Of a stretch of DNA of 64,000 nt, positions 8,507-17,999 are shown piece after piece. The stretch comes from Saccharopolyspora sp. SCSIO 74807. Lineage in GTDB: Bacteria; Actinomycetota; Actinomycetes; Mycobacteriales; Pseudonocardiaceae. A program made the translations under genes and the position numbers. The DNA lies in contig NZ_CP146100.1 of assembly GCF_037023755.1 (NCBI RefSeq), positions 3,230,001 to 3,294,000 of the forward strand. Reading direction: 5' to 3'. The number at the start of each line of letters is the position of its first letter. The stretch's first letter is position 1. The notes beneath the pieces are model-generated. The model was not told the origin of the DNA. It did not search any database and saw only the letters and a list, made by a program, of their open reading frames with translations.

Positions 8507-9787
8507 ATGCACGATTCCGTACCGGCGCGGATCGGCAGACGGACGGCGCTGGCAGGCGCCGTGGGCGCTTCGATCAGCACCGCGATCACCGCGCCCGCCG
8601 CCGCATCCGGGCCGACGTTCGCGATAGCAGGTGCCGCCGTCTTCGACGGCAGGCGATCGCTCGGCCCCGGCGCCGTCGTCGTGCGGGGCGCGCGCATCCT
8701 CGTGGTCGGCCCGGAAACCTCGTTGCCACGCGGCATCGACATCGTCGACGGGCGCGGGAAGACGGTGCTGCCGGGTCTGATCGATGCGCACGTGCACGCG
8801 TTCGGCCTCGACGCCGACCCGGTCCGCTTCGGCGTCACCACCGAACTGGACATGTTCACGTTCCTGGACCGGCTCGGGCCGTACCGCGAGCAGCGCGAAT
8901 CCACGGCACCGACCCGGTTCTCCGATCTGTGGACGGCGGGCACGCTGCTGACCGTTCCCGGCGGGCACGGCACGGAGTACGGCCCGATCCCCACGGTCGC
9001 CCCGGACGCCGGGCGCGCGGAGATCGCGCGATTCGTCGGTGCGCGCCTGGCCGAAGGTTCGGACTACATCAAGGTGATCAAGGACGACGGCACCTTGTTC
9101 GGCGGGCGGACTCCCACCCTCAGCGACCGGCAAGTGGGGTATGCGATCGAAGCCGCGCACGCGCGCGGAGCCCGATGCGTCGTGCACGTGGTCCAGCAGC
9201 GCGACGCGCTGACCGCGTTGGAAGCCGGAGCGGACGGGCTCGCGCACGTGCCGGCGGACCCGATGCCGCCCGAGGTCGTCGAGCTGGCGCGCCGCAGCGG
9301 GGCGTTCGTGACCGCGACGTTGAGCGTGTTCAACGCGTTGAGCTGCGCGGGCGAAGCGGACCGGGTGCTGCGCGACCCGTCGCTGGCCCCGTACCTGTCG
9401 CAGCGGCAACGCGACGGGCTGAGCGCGCGGTACAGGTGCAAGCCGGGCCTATTCGCCGCGGCGCGGGACAACGTTCGCGCCCTGCATGCGGCAGGTGTCC
9501 CGATACTCGCCGGAACCGATGTCCCGAACTCGGGAACCGCGCGCGGTGTCAGCGTGCTGTCCGAACTCGGGTTGCTGGTCGACGCGGGCATGAGTCCGCT
9601 CGAGGCGCTGCGCTCGGCCACCGGACTCCCGGCGCAGCGGTTCGGCCTGGAAGGCAGGGGCGTGCTCGAACCCGGCGCCCGAGCCGACCTGTTGCTCGCC
9701 GACGGCGACCCGACCAGCGACATCAATGCCATTCGTGACATAGCCGCCATTTGGCGCAACGGACGCCGGGTGGATCGAGCCGCCTAG
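8507..9787 (+). CDS. Exported amidohydrolase-family metal-dependent hydrolase
   Basis: A 426-residue protein of the metallo-dependent hydrolase superfamily (imidazolonepropionase/prolidase-like branch). The N-terminus RIGRRTALAGAVGASIS followed by AxA is a plausible twin-arginine signal, so it probably acts outside the membrane. Metal ligands are visible as HVH (H95, H97) after the strand LPGLIDA. Conserved histidines follow at VHVVQQ and LAHVP, and an aspartate in AGTDVPN. The C-terminal ALRSATGLPAQRFGLEGRGVLEPGARADLLL is the composite beta-sandwich return. The substrate cannot be read from sequence. A 16-codon reading frame ends 3 bp before its ATG (see findings). Confidence 0.85.
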   Translation: MHDSVPARIGRRTALAGAVGASISTAITAPAAASGPTFAIAGAAVFDGRRSLGPGAVVVRGARILVVGPETSLPRGIDIVDGRGKTVLPGLIDAHVHAFGLDADPVRFGVTTELDMFTFLDRLGPYREQRESTAPTRFSDLWTAGTLLTVPGGHGTEYGPIPTVAPDAGRAEIARFVGARLAEGSDYIKVIKDDGTLFGGRTPTLSDRQVGYAIEAAHARGARCVVHVVQQRDALTALEAGADGLAHVPADPMPPEVVELARRSGAFVTATLSVFNALSCAGEADRVLRDPSLAPYLSQRQRDGLSARYRCKPGLFAAARDNVRALHAAGVPILAGTDVPNSGTARGVSVLSELGLLVDAGMSPLEALRSATGLPAQRFGLEGRGVLEPGARADLLLADGDPTSDINAIRDIAAIWRNGRRVDRAA

Positions 9788-9876
9788 GTAGTGTTCGAAT
9801 TCGCAACCTGCACCGCCGGACGGCGTACCGAATTCGTCGAGGACGGCTGCCCGGACAACGATGACCAGGGCTGACA

Positions 9877-10242
9877 GTGGCGGTACTCCGATTCCGCGCC
9901 GCTACCGCTGCCCGGTCGATGCTGCAACGGCACCTTGCGATGTCCAACTACGACGCGGTCAAACTCGCGGCCGAAGCCGCACGCAACACGTCATCGGTGA
10001 CGAGGAACCTCAAGGAGGTGGCGGGCACGATCAAGCATACGACCACATGCGCCAGGCCGTTTTACGGCGCCACCGGCATGATCGCGTTCAGCCCGGAGAG
10101 TCACGGAGACCCGATCAACAAGGCCATGCCGATCATGCAGATCGATGCTGACGGGAAAACAAAGCAGGTGGACCTCGTGTGGTCGGACGGGGTGCCTTTC
10201 AACGAGGAAAACCGCAAATCGAGCAGCAGCGGACAAGGATAG
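9877..10242 (+). pseudogene. Orphan C-terminal fragment of a branched-chain amino acid-type solute-binding protein
   Basis: The reading frame (121 codons from GTG 9877) has no recognisable start region. From about residue 24 it reads like the last part of a periplasmic binding protein of the Leu/Ile/Val or amide type: YDAVKLAAEAA, then FYGATGMIAFSPESHGDPINKA and a closing PIMQIDADGKTKQVDLVW. A complete protein would have about 400 residues with a lipoprotein signal, and neither is present upstream. No permease or ATPase genes are near. Codon use is also less G+C-biased at third positions than the neighbours. I read it as a decayed, 5'-truncated gene, though a small protein made of this lobe is possible. 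Confidence 0.6.
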
Positions 10243-10253
10243 TGAACGCGGGC

Positions 10254-11093
10254 TCAGGGTTTGCGGCCGATGGCGCCCATGATGCAGCGCTGCACGACGC
10301 CCGGTTCGACGACCGTCGGTCCGTCCGGCCACCACTCCAGCAGCGGCACCAGACCCTCGGCGGTCGCCGGGCCGGACGGGACGAGCTCCAGCCCGGGCAG
10401 CATCTCCGAGATCTGCTCGCGGGAGCGGAAGTGCTCACCGTCGAGGCCCTGCTCCAGCATGACCTCGCGGATGCGCCGCACCATGGCGCCCGCTTCGCCG
10501 CCCGGATCCCAGAAGTGGCTCAACGCCACGTACGAACCGGGCGCCAACGCCGCCACGTAGTCGCGCATGATCCCGACCAGGTCCAGGTCGTCGGGCTGGT
10601 GGTGCAGGGTCGCGCTCTGGTACAGCGCGATCGGCTGCGACAGGTCCAGATGATCGCGCACCACCGGATCGCCGAAGATCTCTTCCGGCTTGGTGAGGTC
10701 GCCTTCGATGTAGCGCACCGAGGCGTCGTCGTCGAGCAGCACGCGGCCGTGCGCGGCCGCCGACGGATCGTTGTCCACGTAGACCACGCGGGCCTCGCGG
10801 TCCATCCGGTGCACGACCTCGTGGGTGTTCTCCGCGGTCGGCAGCCCCGCGCCCAGGTCCAGGTACTGCTTGATGCCCGCCCGCTCGGACAGGAACCGGG
10901 TGGCCCGGATGTGCCACGAGCGGTTCACCTTCGCCAGCACCCCGGCTTCCGGCACCAGCTCTTCGGTGGCGGCCACCGCGGCCCGGTCGACCTCGAAGTT
11001 GTCCTTGCCGCCGAGCGCGTAGTCGTAGCAGCGCGCCACGCTGGGCACGCTCACGTCCACGCGCGGCGGAACCTGGTAACTCTCCCCGACCAC
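10254..11093 (-). CDS. SAM-dependent methyltransferase of the PF04672 family (first copy)
   Basis: 279 residues. The N-terminal SVARCYDYALGGKDNFEVDR and the glycine-rich SAM loop YLDLGAGLPT (about residue 80) define this actinobacterial family of putative S-adenosylmethionine methyltransferases, often duplicated and of unknown substrate. A VYVDNDPSA strand-end follows, with the acidic residue expected to hold the SAM ribose. The gene is convergent with the solute-binding-protein fragment and only 11 bp from it. A second family member sits at 16.6 kb on the other side of the 5-oxoproline operon. Confidence 0.88.
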   Translation of the reverse strand: MVGESYQVPPRVDVSVPSVARCYDYALGGKDNFEVDRAAVAATEELVPEAGVLAKVNRSWHIRATRFLSERAGIKQYLDLGAGLPTAENTHEVVHRMDREARVVYVDNDPSAAAHGRVLLDDDASVRYIEGDLTKPEEIFGDPVVRDHLDLSQPIALYQSATLHHQPDDLDLVGIMRDYVAALAPGSYVALSHFWDPGGEAGAMVRRIREVMLEQGLDGEHFRSREQISEMLPGLELVPSGPATAEGLVPLLEWWPDGPTVVEPGVVQRCIMGAIGRKP

Positions 11094-11162
11094 AGGTACC
11101 TCCCCGGTGTGCTGCGAACGCAGGTGATCATAACCAGCCGTCCGGAGCAGCAGAACCGGCTG

Positions 11163-11879
11163 TCAGCGGTGGGATTCGTACGCCTGGATCAGGTGGTCCT
11201 CCGCGTCGGAGAGGTAGCCGGCCAGGTCGGTGGCGGCGGATTCCAGCTCGTCGCGCGCGACCTTGTCGGCGATGACCCGGTTGCGTTCCACGTATTTCTC
11301 GTAGAAGCCGCGGGTGCGTTCCGGGTCGAGGTTGCCGTCCTCGTCGGTGGACATGACGTGGAACGCCAGCCGCAGCTCGGCCAGCAGCCCGGCCATGGCG
11401 TCGTTGATCCGGGGGCTGTCGGCGAGCCCGACCAGTGCTTCGTGGAAGCGCATGTTCGCGGTGCCGACCTCCACCCAGTCGCCGTCGCCGGTGGCCCGCT
11501 CACCTGCCGCGACCGCCCGGTCCACGGCCTCCACCAGCGACTTCTTGGTGGTCTCGGCGTAGCGGACGGCGCCGACCTCGATGATCCGGCGCAGCCGGTA
11601 CAGGTCGGTGACATCGGCGGTGGTGGGCTTGCGCACCGAGACGCCCTTGTGCATCTCGTGCACCAGCAGCCGCTCGTGCCCGAGCAGCCGGAACGCCTCG
11701 CGCAGGGTGTTGCGCGAGACCCCGAGCGCGTCCTTGGCGCTGACCTCGGAGAGCTGGGTGCCCGGCGGCAGCTCGCCCTGGATGATGCGCTGCCGCAGCA
11801 GGTCGGTGACGCGCTCGACGGTGCTGGTGCGTTCGAGCAGGACGCGGTCGGCGGCCAACCGGTCGACCCACTGGGTCAT
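11163..11879 (-). CDS. GntR-family transcriptional regulator (FadR/FCD subfamily)
   Basis: 238 residues from ATG 11879. A longer open frame upstream runs into the divergent promoter region and is not needed. Residues 20-85 form a winged helix (TDLLRQRIIQGELPPGTQLSE, then SRNTLREAFRLL). The remainder is an all-helical FCD ligand-binding domain with spaced acidic and histidine residues (RRIIEVGAVR, NMRFHEALVGL). It is divergent from the NRAMP-pxpABC operon, the normal place for a local repressor, as with KipR near the Bacillus ycsF-kipI-kipA genes. Control of 5-oxoproline use is therefore the likely role. A matching operator-like site lies at 12003-12015. Confidence 0.9.
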   Translation of the reverse strand: MTQWVDRLAADRVLLERTSTVERVTDLLRQRIIQGELPPGTQLSEVSAKDALGVSRNTLREAFRLLGHERLLVHEMHKGVSVRKPTTADVTDLYRLRRIIEVGAVRYAETTKKSLVEAVDRAVAAGERATGDGDWVEVGTANMRFHEALVGLADSPRINDAMAGLLAELRLAFHVMSTDEDGNLDPERTRGFYEKYVERNRVIADKVARDELESAATDLAGYLSDAEDHLIQAYESHR

Positions 11880-12197
11880 GTGCGCTCCAGACTCGGGCTT
11901 GATCGGGAACCGAAAGTTTAACGACGGCGCCGCGGAACGTAGGGACGTCCGACGACCGAACGATACGCGCAGCTCAAGCCGCACCCCGACCGCCTCCGTG
12001 GGATTGTTGAACGATCGAACGTTCTACATGGGAAACGTGGATATGTTCTCAAGTCCTATTGATCCCGAGGTGAACGAGCCCTATCGTGTTCCCACCGCCG
12101 GGACGGCGGCACACCACGCCGGGGAAAGCCCAGCGCACGGCATTTGGGCAGGGTCCGCCCGGGCAGGGAACCCGCAGTGCAGCGGGAGGGGAGCGCA
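11880..12197. other. Divergent intergenic region (GntR regulator / pxp operon)
   Basis: 318 bp without a supported gene. It must hold both divergent promoters. It contains the operator-like dyad at 12003-12015, the self-complementary GAACGTTC at 12017-12024 and a possible -10 TATGTT at 12042-12047. A strong ribosome-binding site GGGAGGGGAG (12184-12193) sits before the transporter start. Confidence 0.7.
12003..12015. promoter_or_regulatory. Candidate GntR (FadR-subfamily) operator
   Basis: TTGTTGAACGA at 12004-12014 fits the FadR-subfamily consensus TNGTNNNACNA exactly, and the flanking A and T extend the dyad. It lies in the regulator/operon divergent region, 183 bp before the transporter start. 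Binding is inferred, not shown. Confidence 0.5.
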
Positions 12198-13406
12198 ATG
12201 AGCGACACCAAGACGACCGGCGTCAACCGCGGCGCGCTGATCGGGGCGGTCTTCCTGATGGCCACCAGCGCCATCGGCCCCGGTTTCATCACTCAGACCA
12301 CCGAGTTCACCGTGCAGCTCGGCGCCGCGTTCGCGTTCGCCATCCTGCTGTCGGTGCTGATCGACGTGGCCGTGCAGCTCAACGTGTGGCGCGTCATCGG
12401 GGTCTCCGGGATGCGGGCGCAGGACCTCGGCAACCGGGTGCTGCCCGGGCTCGGTTACGCGATGGCGGCGCTGGTGGTCTTCGGCGGGCTGGTGTTCAAC
12501 GTCGCCAACGTCGCGGGCACCTCGCTCGGACTCGATGCGCTGTTCGGACTGGACGCCAAGATCGGCGGCGCGCTCTCCGCGCTGGTCGCCATCGGCATCT
12601 TCCTGAGCAAGCGGGCCGGTGTGGCGATGGACCGGATCGTGGTCGTGCTCGGCGTGGTCATGATCGGGCTGACCAGCTACGTCGCCGTCGTGTCCGGGCC
12701 GCCGGTGGGGCAGGCGCTGCGGCAGGCGGTGCTGCCGGACACCGTCGACTTCCTGTCCATCACCACGCTCATCGGCGGGACCGTCGGCGGCTACATCACC
12801 TATGCGGGCGCGCACCGGCTGGTCGACGCCGGGGTTACCGGACCGGAGCGTATCGTCGAGGTCAGCCGCAGTTCGGTGTGGTCGCTGCTGGTCACCGGGC
12901 TGATGCGGGCGGTGCTGTTCCTCGCGGTGCTCGGCGTCGTGGCCTCCGGGGTGTCGTTGAGCGCCGCGGGCAACCCGACCGCGGCGGCGTTCGGGCACGC
13001 CGCGGGCGAGGTCGGCGTGCGGATGTTCGGCATGATCCTGTGGGCGGCCTCGATCACCTCGGTCGTCGGTGCGGCCTACACCTCGGTGTCGTTCCTGGTG
13101 ACCTTCTCGCCCGCGCTGCAACGCCGCCGCACCTGGCTGGTCGTCGCGTTCATCGCGGTGTCCACGGCGGTGTTCCTGCTGCTGAACCAGGCACCGACGA
13201 CCCTGCTGGTGCTGGCCGGTGCGCTGAACGGGCTGATCCTGCCGGTCGGGTTCGGCGTGCTGCTGTGGGTGGGCGCGCGGCGCCGCGACCTGCTCGGCGG
13301 GTACCGCTACCCGCGCTGGCTGCTGGTGATCGGGGTGCTGGCCTGGCTGCTGTCGCTGTACTTGGGCATCAACTCGCTCAGCGGCATCGCCGGGCTCTGG
13401 CAGTGA
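12198..13406 (+). CDS. NRAMP-family transporter (YcsG-like) of the 5-oxoproline operon
   Basis: 402 residues from ATG 12198, preceded by GGGAGGGGAG. It has about eleven hydrophobic helices. The first carries the NRAMP-type signature region [16 protein letters not shown], but the metal-coordinating Asp-Pro-Gly-Asn of true manganese/iron NRAMPs is absent. That fits the YcsG branch, which accompanies 5-oxoprolinase genes and may import a non-metal substrate. It is the first gene of an operon with pxpA, pxpB, pxpC and a ycsI homologue, reproducing the content of the Bacillus subtilis ycsG-ycsF-ycsI-kipI-kipA cluster. Uptake of 5-oxoproline or a related compound is an inference. Confidence 0.82.
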   Translation: MSDTKTTGVNRGALIGAVFLMATSAIGPGFITQTTEFTVQLGAAFAFAILLSVLIDVAVQLNVWRVIGVSGMRAQDLGNRVLPGLGYAMAALVVFGGLVFNVANVAGTSLGLDALFGLDAKIGGALSALVAIGIFLSKRAGVAMDRIVVVLGVVMIGLTSYVAVVSGPPVGQALRQAVLPDTVDFLSITTLIGGTVGGYITYAGAHRLVDAGVTGPERIVEVSRSSVWSLLVTGLMRAVLFLAVLGVVASGVSLSAAGNPTAAAFGHAAGEVGVRMFGMILWAASITSVVGAAYTSVSFLVTFSPALQRRRTWLVVAFIAVSTAVFLLLNQAPTTLLVLAGALNGLILPVGFGVLLWVGARRRDLLGGYRYPRWLLVIGVLAWLLSLYLGINSLSGIAGLWQ

Positions 13407-13432
13407 GCGGGCGTCCCGGGAGAGGAGCGGAC

Positions 13433-14203
13433 ATGCGGATCGACTTGAACTCCGACCTGGCCGAGGGCTTCGGCCGTTGGGAACTCGGCGACGACGCGGC
13501 GCTGCTGGCCGTGGTCACCAGCGCGAACGTGGCCTGCGGGTTCCACGCCGGGGATCCTTCGGTGATCCGGCGGGCGTGCGCGGAGGCCGCCGCGCGCGAG
13601 GTCGCCGTGGGGGCGCAGGTCGGCTACCGGGATCTGGCCGGGTTCGGCAGGCGGTTCATCGACGTGCCGCCGCGGGAACTCACCGACGAGGTGCTCTACC
13701 AGCTGGCCGCGCTGGACGGCCTCGCCCGCGTCGAAGGCACCGAGGTCACCTACGTCAAACCGCACGGCGCGCTCTACAACGCGATCGTGCGGGACGAGCA
13801 GCAGGCCGCCGCGGTGGTCGACGCGGTGACCGCCTACGACCGGAACCTCGCCGTCCTCGGGCTGCCCGGCTCGAAGTGGCTGGAACTGGCGGAGTCGGCG
13901 GGTCTGCGCACCGTGCGCGAAGCCTTCGCCGACCGCGCCTACACCCCGCAGGCCACGCTGGTGTCCCGCCGCGAACCCGGTGCCGTGCTGCACGATCCGG
14001 ACGCCATCGCGCAGCGCTGCCTGCGGCTGGCGAACGGCGAACCGATCGAGGCGGTCGACGGCAGCGAGGTCGCCGTGCACGCGCAGTCGATCTGCGTGCA
14101 CGGCGACAGCCCCGGCGCGGTGGTGATCGCCGAAACCCTGCGGGACCGGCTGCTGGCCCAAGGCGTCGAGCTGGCGCCGTTCGCCCCGACCAGGGTCGGG
14201 TGA
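13433..14203 (+). CDS. pxpA: 5-oxoprolinase subunit A
   Basis: 256 residues from ATG 13433, with GAGAGGAG upstream. This is a LamB/YcsF-family protein. The N-terminal [23 protein letters not shown] and VKPHGALYN segments are family hallmarks and supply putative metal or substrate ligands. With PxpB and PxpC it forms the ATP-dependent prokaryotic 5-oxoprolinase, which opens 5-oxoproline (pyroglutamate) to glutamate. The three subunit genes are contiguous here. Confidence 0.93.
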   Translation: MRIDLNSDLAEGFGRWELGDDAALLAVVTSANVACGFHAGDPSVIRRACAEAAAREVAVGAQVGYRDLAGFGRRFIDVPPRELTDEVLYQLAALDGLARVEGTEVTYVKPHGALYNAIVRDEQQAAAVVDAVTAYDRNLAVLGLPGSKWLELAESAGLRTVREAFADRAYTPQATLVSRREPGAVLHDPDAIAQRCLRLANGEPIEAVDGSEVAVHAQSICVHGDSPGAVVIAETLRDRLLAQGVELAPFAPTRVG

Positions 14204-14207
14204 GCCG

Positions 14208-14816
14208 ATGCGGACGATGCGCTGCGCGGACTCCGGTCTGCTCGTCGAACTCGACGGCCTGCGCGAGGTGCAGGCGCTCTACGGCGCGCTGACCCGGGCC
14301 GCCCCGGAAGGCGTGCTCGACGTCGTGCCCGCCGCGCGGACGCTGCTGCTGCACTTGAAGGCCGGCGCGGACATCGCCGAGGTCGAACGCGCCGTGCGGG
14401 AGACGCGACCGGCGGATTCCCAGCCCGACGACGGCGGCCTGCTGCGCGTTCCGGTGGTCTACGACGGCGAAGACCTGGCCGAGGTGGCGAAGCTGACCGG
14501 CCTCACCGAGCGCGAGGTGGTCGAGGCGCACACCGACTTCCCGTGGACGGTCGCGTTCGGCGGCTTCGCCCCGGGGTTCGGCTACCTCACGGGCGGCTCG
14601 CCGAAGCTGGCGGTGCCGCGGCGCACCGAGTCGCGCACCTGCGTGCCCGCGGGTGCGGTCGGGCTCGCGGGCGAGTTCAGCGGCATCTACCCGCGCGAAT
14701 CCCCCGGTGGCTGGCAGCTGATCGGCCGCACCGACGTGGAGATCTGGCGGCTCGACCGGGATCCGCCCGCGCTGCTGCGGCCCGGTGTGCGGGTGCGGTT
14801 CGAGGAGGCCGGATGA
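14208..14816 (+). CDS. pxpB: 5-oxoprolinase subunit B (KipI family)
   Basis: 202 residues, starting 4 bp after pxpA. It is a carboxyltransferase subdomain C/D protein: VVYDGEDLAEVAKLTGLTEREVVEAH, FGGFAPGFGYLTG and VPRRTESRTCVPAGAVGLAG are conserved in KipI/PxpB and the urea-amidolyase C-terminus. It pairs with PxpC. In Bacillus the homologue KipI was first known as an inhibitor of the sporulation kinase KinA, but the gene context here supports the metabolic role. The stop overlaps the pxpC start (ATGA). Confidence 0.93.
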   Translation: MRTMRCADSGLLVELDGLREVQALYGALTRAAPEGVLDVVPAARTLLLHLKAGADIAEVERAVRETRPADSQPDDGGLLRVPVVYDGEDLAEVAKLTGLTEREVVEAHTDFPWTVAFGGFAPGFGYLTGGSPKLAVPRRTESRTCVPAGAVGLAGEFSGIYPRESPGGWQLIGRTDVEIWRLDRDPPALLRPGVRVRFEEAG

Positions 14817-15667
14817 TCGAGATCGAGCGGACCGGTCCGCTGGCCACGGTGCAGGACCTGGGCAGGCCCGGTCACGGCGGGATCGGAGTCGGCGTTTCCG
14901 GAGCCGCCGATCGGGGTTCGCTGAAGCTGGCGAACCGGCTGGTCGGCAACGACGAGGCCGCGGCGGCGCTGGAGATCACCTTCGGCGGCTTCCAGCTGCG
15001 CGCGCACCACGCCATGACGCTGGCGGTCACCGGAGCATCTTGTCCGGTCGTGGTGGACGGCAGGCCCGAACCGGTGAACGCAGTGCTGCGGGTGCGCGCC
15101 GGGCAGCGCGTGCGGCTCGACGCACCGGAAGCCGGATTGCGCAGCTACCTCGCGGTGCGCGGCGGGATCGCCGTGGAACCGGTGCTGGGGTCGCGGTCCA
15201 CCGACCTGCTCTCCGGGCTCGGGCCTGCCCGGCTCGCCGAGGGCACGACGCTGGCCATCGGGCACGCGCACTGCCGGATCCCGCAGGTCGACGTGGCGCC
15301 GATGCCCGCCGAACCGGCCGGCGACCTGGAGCTGGCGGTCTCGCTCGGGCCGCGCGCGGACTGGTTCACCGACGCCGCGGTCGAGGCGCTGCTCGGCGAA
15401 CCGTTCGAGGTGGCCCCGCAGAGCAACCGGGTCGGGATGCGCCTGAACGGCCCGGAGCTGACCCGCGCGCGCACCGACGAACTGCCCAGCGAAGGCATGG
15501 TGGTGGGGTCGTTGCAGGTCCCGCCGTCCGGGCGGCCCACGCTGTTCCTCGCCGACCACCCCGTGACCGGCGGCTACCCGGTGATCGCGGTGTTGCCCGC
15601 GGCCGAGGTCGATCGCGCGGCGCAGGCCCGGCCGGGCCGCAAGCTGCGCTTCCGCCGGGTTCGTTGA
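14813..15667 (+). CDS. pxpC: 5-oxoprolinase subunit C (KipA family)
   Basis: 284 residues from ATG 14813, overlapping pxpB by 4 bp. This is a biotin-dependent carboxylase-like (carboxyltransferase A/B) domain: [22 protein letters not shown] near the start, [10 protein letters not shown] mid-protein, [11 protein letters not shown] at about 205 and [18 protein letters not shown] near the end. It completes the PxpABC 5-oxoprolinase. A hydro-lyase-family gene follows 13 bp later. Confidence 0.93.
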   Translation: MIEIERTGPLATVQDLGRPGHGGIGVGVSGAADRGSLKLANRLVGNDEAAAALEITFGGFQLRAHHAMTLAVTGASCPVVVDGRPEPVNAVLRVRAGQRVRLDAPEAGLRSYLAVRGGIAVEPVLGSRSTDLLSGLGPARLAEGTTLAIGHAHCRIPQVDVAPMPAEPAGDLELAVSLGPRADWFTDAAVEALLGEPFEVAPQSNRVGMRLNGPELTRARTDELPSEGMVVGSLQVPPSGRPTLFLADHPVTGGYPVIAVLPAAEVDRAAQARPGRKLRFRRVR

Positions 15668-15680
15668 GAGGAGACGACGG

Positions 15681-16466
15681 TTGCGGACCGAATCGAAGGA
15701 GCTGAGCCCGCAGCAGGCGAGAGCGCAGTTCCGCGCCGGCCTGCGGGTGCCCACGTCGGGGTTCTGCGCGGGCTGGACGCAGGCGAACCTGATCACGCTG
15801 CCGCGCGAGCACGCCTACGACTTCCTGCTGTTCGCCCAGCGCAACCCGAAGTCGTGCCCGGTGCTGGACGTGACCGAGCCGGGCGGGACCGCGGCGCGGC
15901 TCTTCGACGGCGACCTGCGCACCGACCTGCCCGCCTACCGGATCTACCGGGACGGCGAACTGGTCGAGGAACGCGACGAGGTCACCGGGCTGTGGCGGGA
16001 CGACCTGGTGTCGTTCCTGGTCGGCTGCAGCTTCACCTTCGAGGCCGCGCTGATCGAGGCGGGCGTCCCGGTCCGGCACCTGGACCAGGACCGCAACGTG
16101 CCGATGTACCGCACCGATCAGGAATGCCGCCCGGCGGGTGCGCTGTCCGGGCCGCTGGTGGTGTCGATGCGGCCGATGCCCGCCGATCAAGTGGCAACGG
16201 CGGTGCGGATCACGTCGCGCTATCCGGCAGTGCACGGCGCGCCGGTGCACATCGGCTCGCCCGCGGACATCGGCGTGCGCGACTTGGACGCGCCGGACTT
16301 CGGGGAGCCGGTGGAAGTCCGGCCCGGCGAGGTGCCGGTGTTCTGGGCGTGCGGCGTGACGCCGCAGGCGGCGGTGATGCGGTCCAAGCCGTCGCTGGCG
16401 ATCGGGCACGCGCCAGGGCACATGGCGATCACCGATGCGCGGGACGGCGAATACCTGGTGCCTTGA
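15681..16466 (+). CDS. Putative hydro-lyase, DUF1445/YcsI family
   Basis: 261 residues from TTG 15681, preceded by GAGAGGAG. The full-length DUF1445 pattern is present: [13 protein letters not shown] at the N-terminus, [14 protein letters not shown] mid-protein, VSMRPMP, and a C-terminal [12 protein letters not shown] with [13 protein letters not shown]. The family includes B. subtilis YcsI and is annotated as a lyase related to D-glutamate cyclase, which interconverts D-glutamate and 5-oxo-D-proline. That chemistry would suit its place directly after pxpABC. It ends the operon. Confidence 0.88.
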   Translation: MRTESKELSPQQARAQFRAGLRVPTSGFCAGWTQANLITLPREHAYDFLLFAQRNPKSCPVLDVTEPGGTAARLFDGDLRTDLPAYRIYRDGELVEERDEVTGLWRDDLVSFLVGCSFTFEAALIEAGVPVRHLDQDRNVPMYRTDQECRPAGALSGPLVVSMRPMPADQVATAVRITSRYPAVHGAPVHIGSPADIGVRDLDAPDFGEPVEVRPGEVPVFWACGVTPQAAVMRSKPSLAIGHAPGHMAITDARDGEYLVP

Positions 16467-16607
16467 GGCGGTGCCGGGACATCGCGGCCGGGACATCGCG
16501 GCGCGGATGCCCGCCTTCCCGATGCGGGAACTCGTTTTTCCCGGTTTTCGCTGTCCACGATCGTCGCGCCGATCTACGCTGGGGGCTCGCCGATTCTGGG
16601 GGCGTTT

Positions 16608-17468
16608 ATGCAAGGATCCGACGCGGGCGGTGCGCTCGCCGGAGCGGAGCTTCCGCAGCGGCCGTCGATCGCGCGGATCTTCGACTACTACCTCGGCGGC
16701 AGCAGCCACTTCGAGGTCGACCGGGGCACCGCCGAAGACCTCACCGCCGTGCTGCCGAACCTGCGCGGGCACGTGCTTGCGGTGCACGGCTTCCTGCGGC
16801 GGGCGGTGCGCTACCTGGTGTCCAGCGGTATCGACCAGTTTCTCGACCTCGGAACCGGGCTGTCGACGACCGGGGACGTGCACGGCGCCGCGCAGCGGGC
16901 CGATCCTTGCGCGCGAGTGGCCTACGTCGACGCGGATCCGGTGACCGTGCGGCTCGCCGAACGGCAGCTGCACGACGTGCGCGGGGTGACCGTGACCGAG
17001 GCGGACCTGCGCCAACCGGCCAGCGTGCTCACCGCTCCCGGAGTGACCTCGGTGCTGGACTTCACCCGGCCGGTCGGGGTGCTCGCGGTGGCCGCGCTGC
17101 CGTTCATCACCGACGACGCCGAGCTGACCGGGGTGGTCGCCGCTTACCGGGACGCCTGCCCGGTGCACAGCGCGCTGGTGCTCTCGCACCTCTCGCCGGT
17201 GACCGCCACCCCGGCGCAGATCTCCGCGTTCGGACCCGTCGCCGCGCGGGTCGGGGCCACCCCGGCGTGGCGGTCGCCGGAGGATTTCCGCTCCTTGCTG
17301 GACGGATACGAGATCGTGGAACCGGGGCTGGTGCACACGACGAAATGGCGTCCCGAATTGGATGACGCGGCGGGTTTTCCGGTGGAAGCGGGCGCGGACA
17401 CCTATTCGGCGGTGGGGCAGCTCGCTTCCCGGGAATCCACCGGGCCGCTCCGGCTCACCCTTCCGTGA
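16608..17468 (+). CDS. SAM-dependent methyltransferase of the PF04672 family (second copy)
   Basis: 286 residues. It has the same architecture as the protein at 10.25-11.09 kb: ARIFDYYLGGSSHFEVDR at the N-terminus, FLDLGTGLSTTGDVH as the SAM loop, then VAYVDADPVTVRLAE. The two are clearly paralogues but diverged. The substrate is unknown. It follows the hydro-lyase gene after 141 bp and is probably transcribed independently. Confidence 0.86.
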   Translation: MQGSDAGGALAGAELPQRPSIARIFDYYLGGSSHFEVDRGTAEDLTAVLPNLRGHVLAVHGFLRRAVRYLVSSGIDQFLDLGTGLSTTGDVHGAAQRADPCARVAYVDADPVTVRLAERQLHDVRGVTVTEADLRQPASVLTAPGVTSVLDFTRPVGVLAVAALPFITDDAELTGVVAAYRDACPVHSALVLSHLSPVTATPAQISAFGPVAARVGATPAWRSPEDFRSLLDGYEIVEPGLVHTTKWRPELDDAAGFPVEAGADTYSAVGQLASRESTGPLRLTLP

Positions 17469-17534
17469 TCCCGGCCGACACGCCGACGAATGTTGTCCCG
17501 TTGACGGCGGTGTTCCGCTTCTAACGTCGTCGGC

Positions 17535-17999
17535 ATGGATTTTCACGACGAACAGCGAGTGGGTGCGCACACCTACGGGATAACTGCGGGCACCGTGGCG
17601 GCGGAAAGCGGCCGTGCTCCGGCGGTGCGGATGCGGTTCACGGGATCGGACGCGGACGGCGTGGTCGTGTCCGAAGGCGACTTGACGATCACGGTCGACG
17701 AGCTGGCCGATGCCGGCGCGTTCCTGGGGCGGACGCTGGCCGGGTTGGCCGCGTTCCACGGGCGGCGGCCGCGAAAGCCGCGGGGAGCTGCGATGCACGC
17801 GGGCAGGCCTTGGTCGTCTGAGCACGGTGCGCGGTTGCGGTCGCGATGGCTGGACGGTGCGGCGGGGACTCCGGCGAGCACCGTGCTGGCCGAGCTGGCC
17901 GCCGAGCTGGGGCGCACCAGCAGCGCGGTGCGCGCCCAGCTGCCGCGCGTCGGCTGCGACCCCGACGTGCCGGGCAGGGAATTGCCGAACGGCCCGTAG
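17535..17999 (+). CDS. Hypothetical protein with a C-terminal HTH-like segment
   Basis: 154 residues starting at ATG 17535. The first half has no domain I recognise. The second half (about residues 85-145) reads GRPWSSEHGARLRSRWLDG, then LAELAAELGRTSSAVRAQL, resembling a SANT/GcrA-like helix-turn-helix used in small actinobacterial DNA-binding proteins. Start and frame are supported by strong third-position G+C. No nearby gene shares its strand closely, and the next gene is riboswitch-controlled. Confidence 0.6.
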   Translation: MDFHDEQRVGAHTYGITAGTVAAESGRAPAVRMRFTGSDADGVVVSEGDLTITVDELADAGAFLGRTLAGLAAFHGRRPRKPRGAAMHAGRPWSSEHGARLRSRWLDGAAGTPASTVLAELAAELGRTSSAVRAQLPRVGCDPDVPGRELPNGP

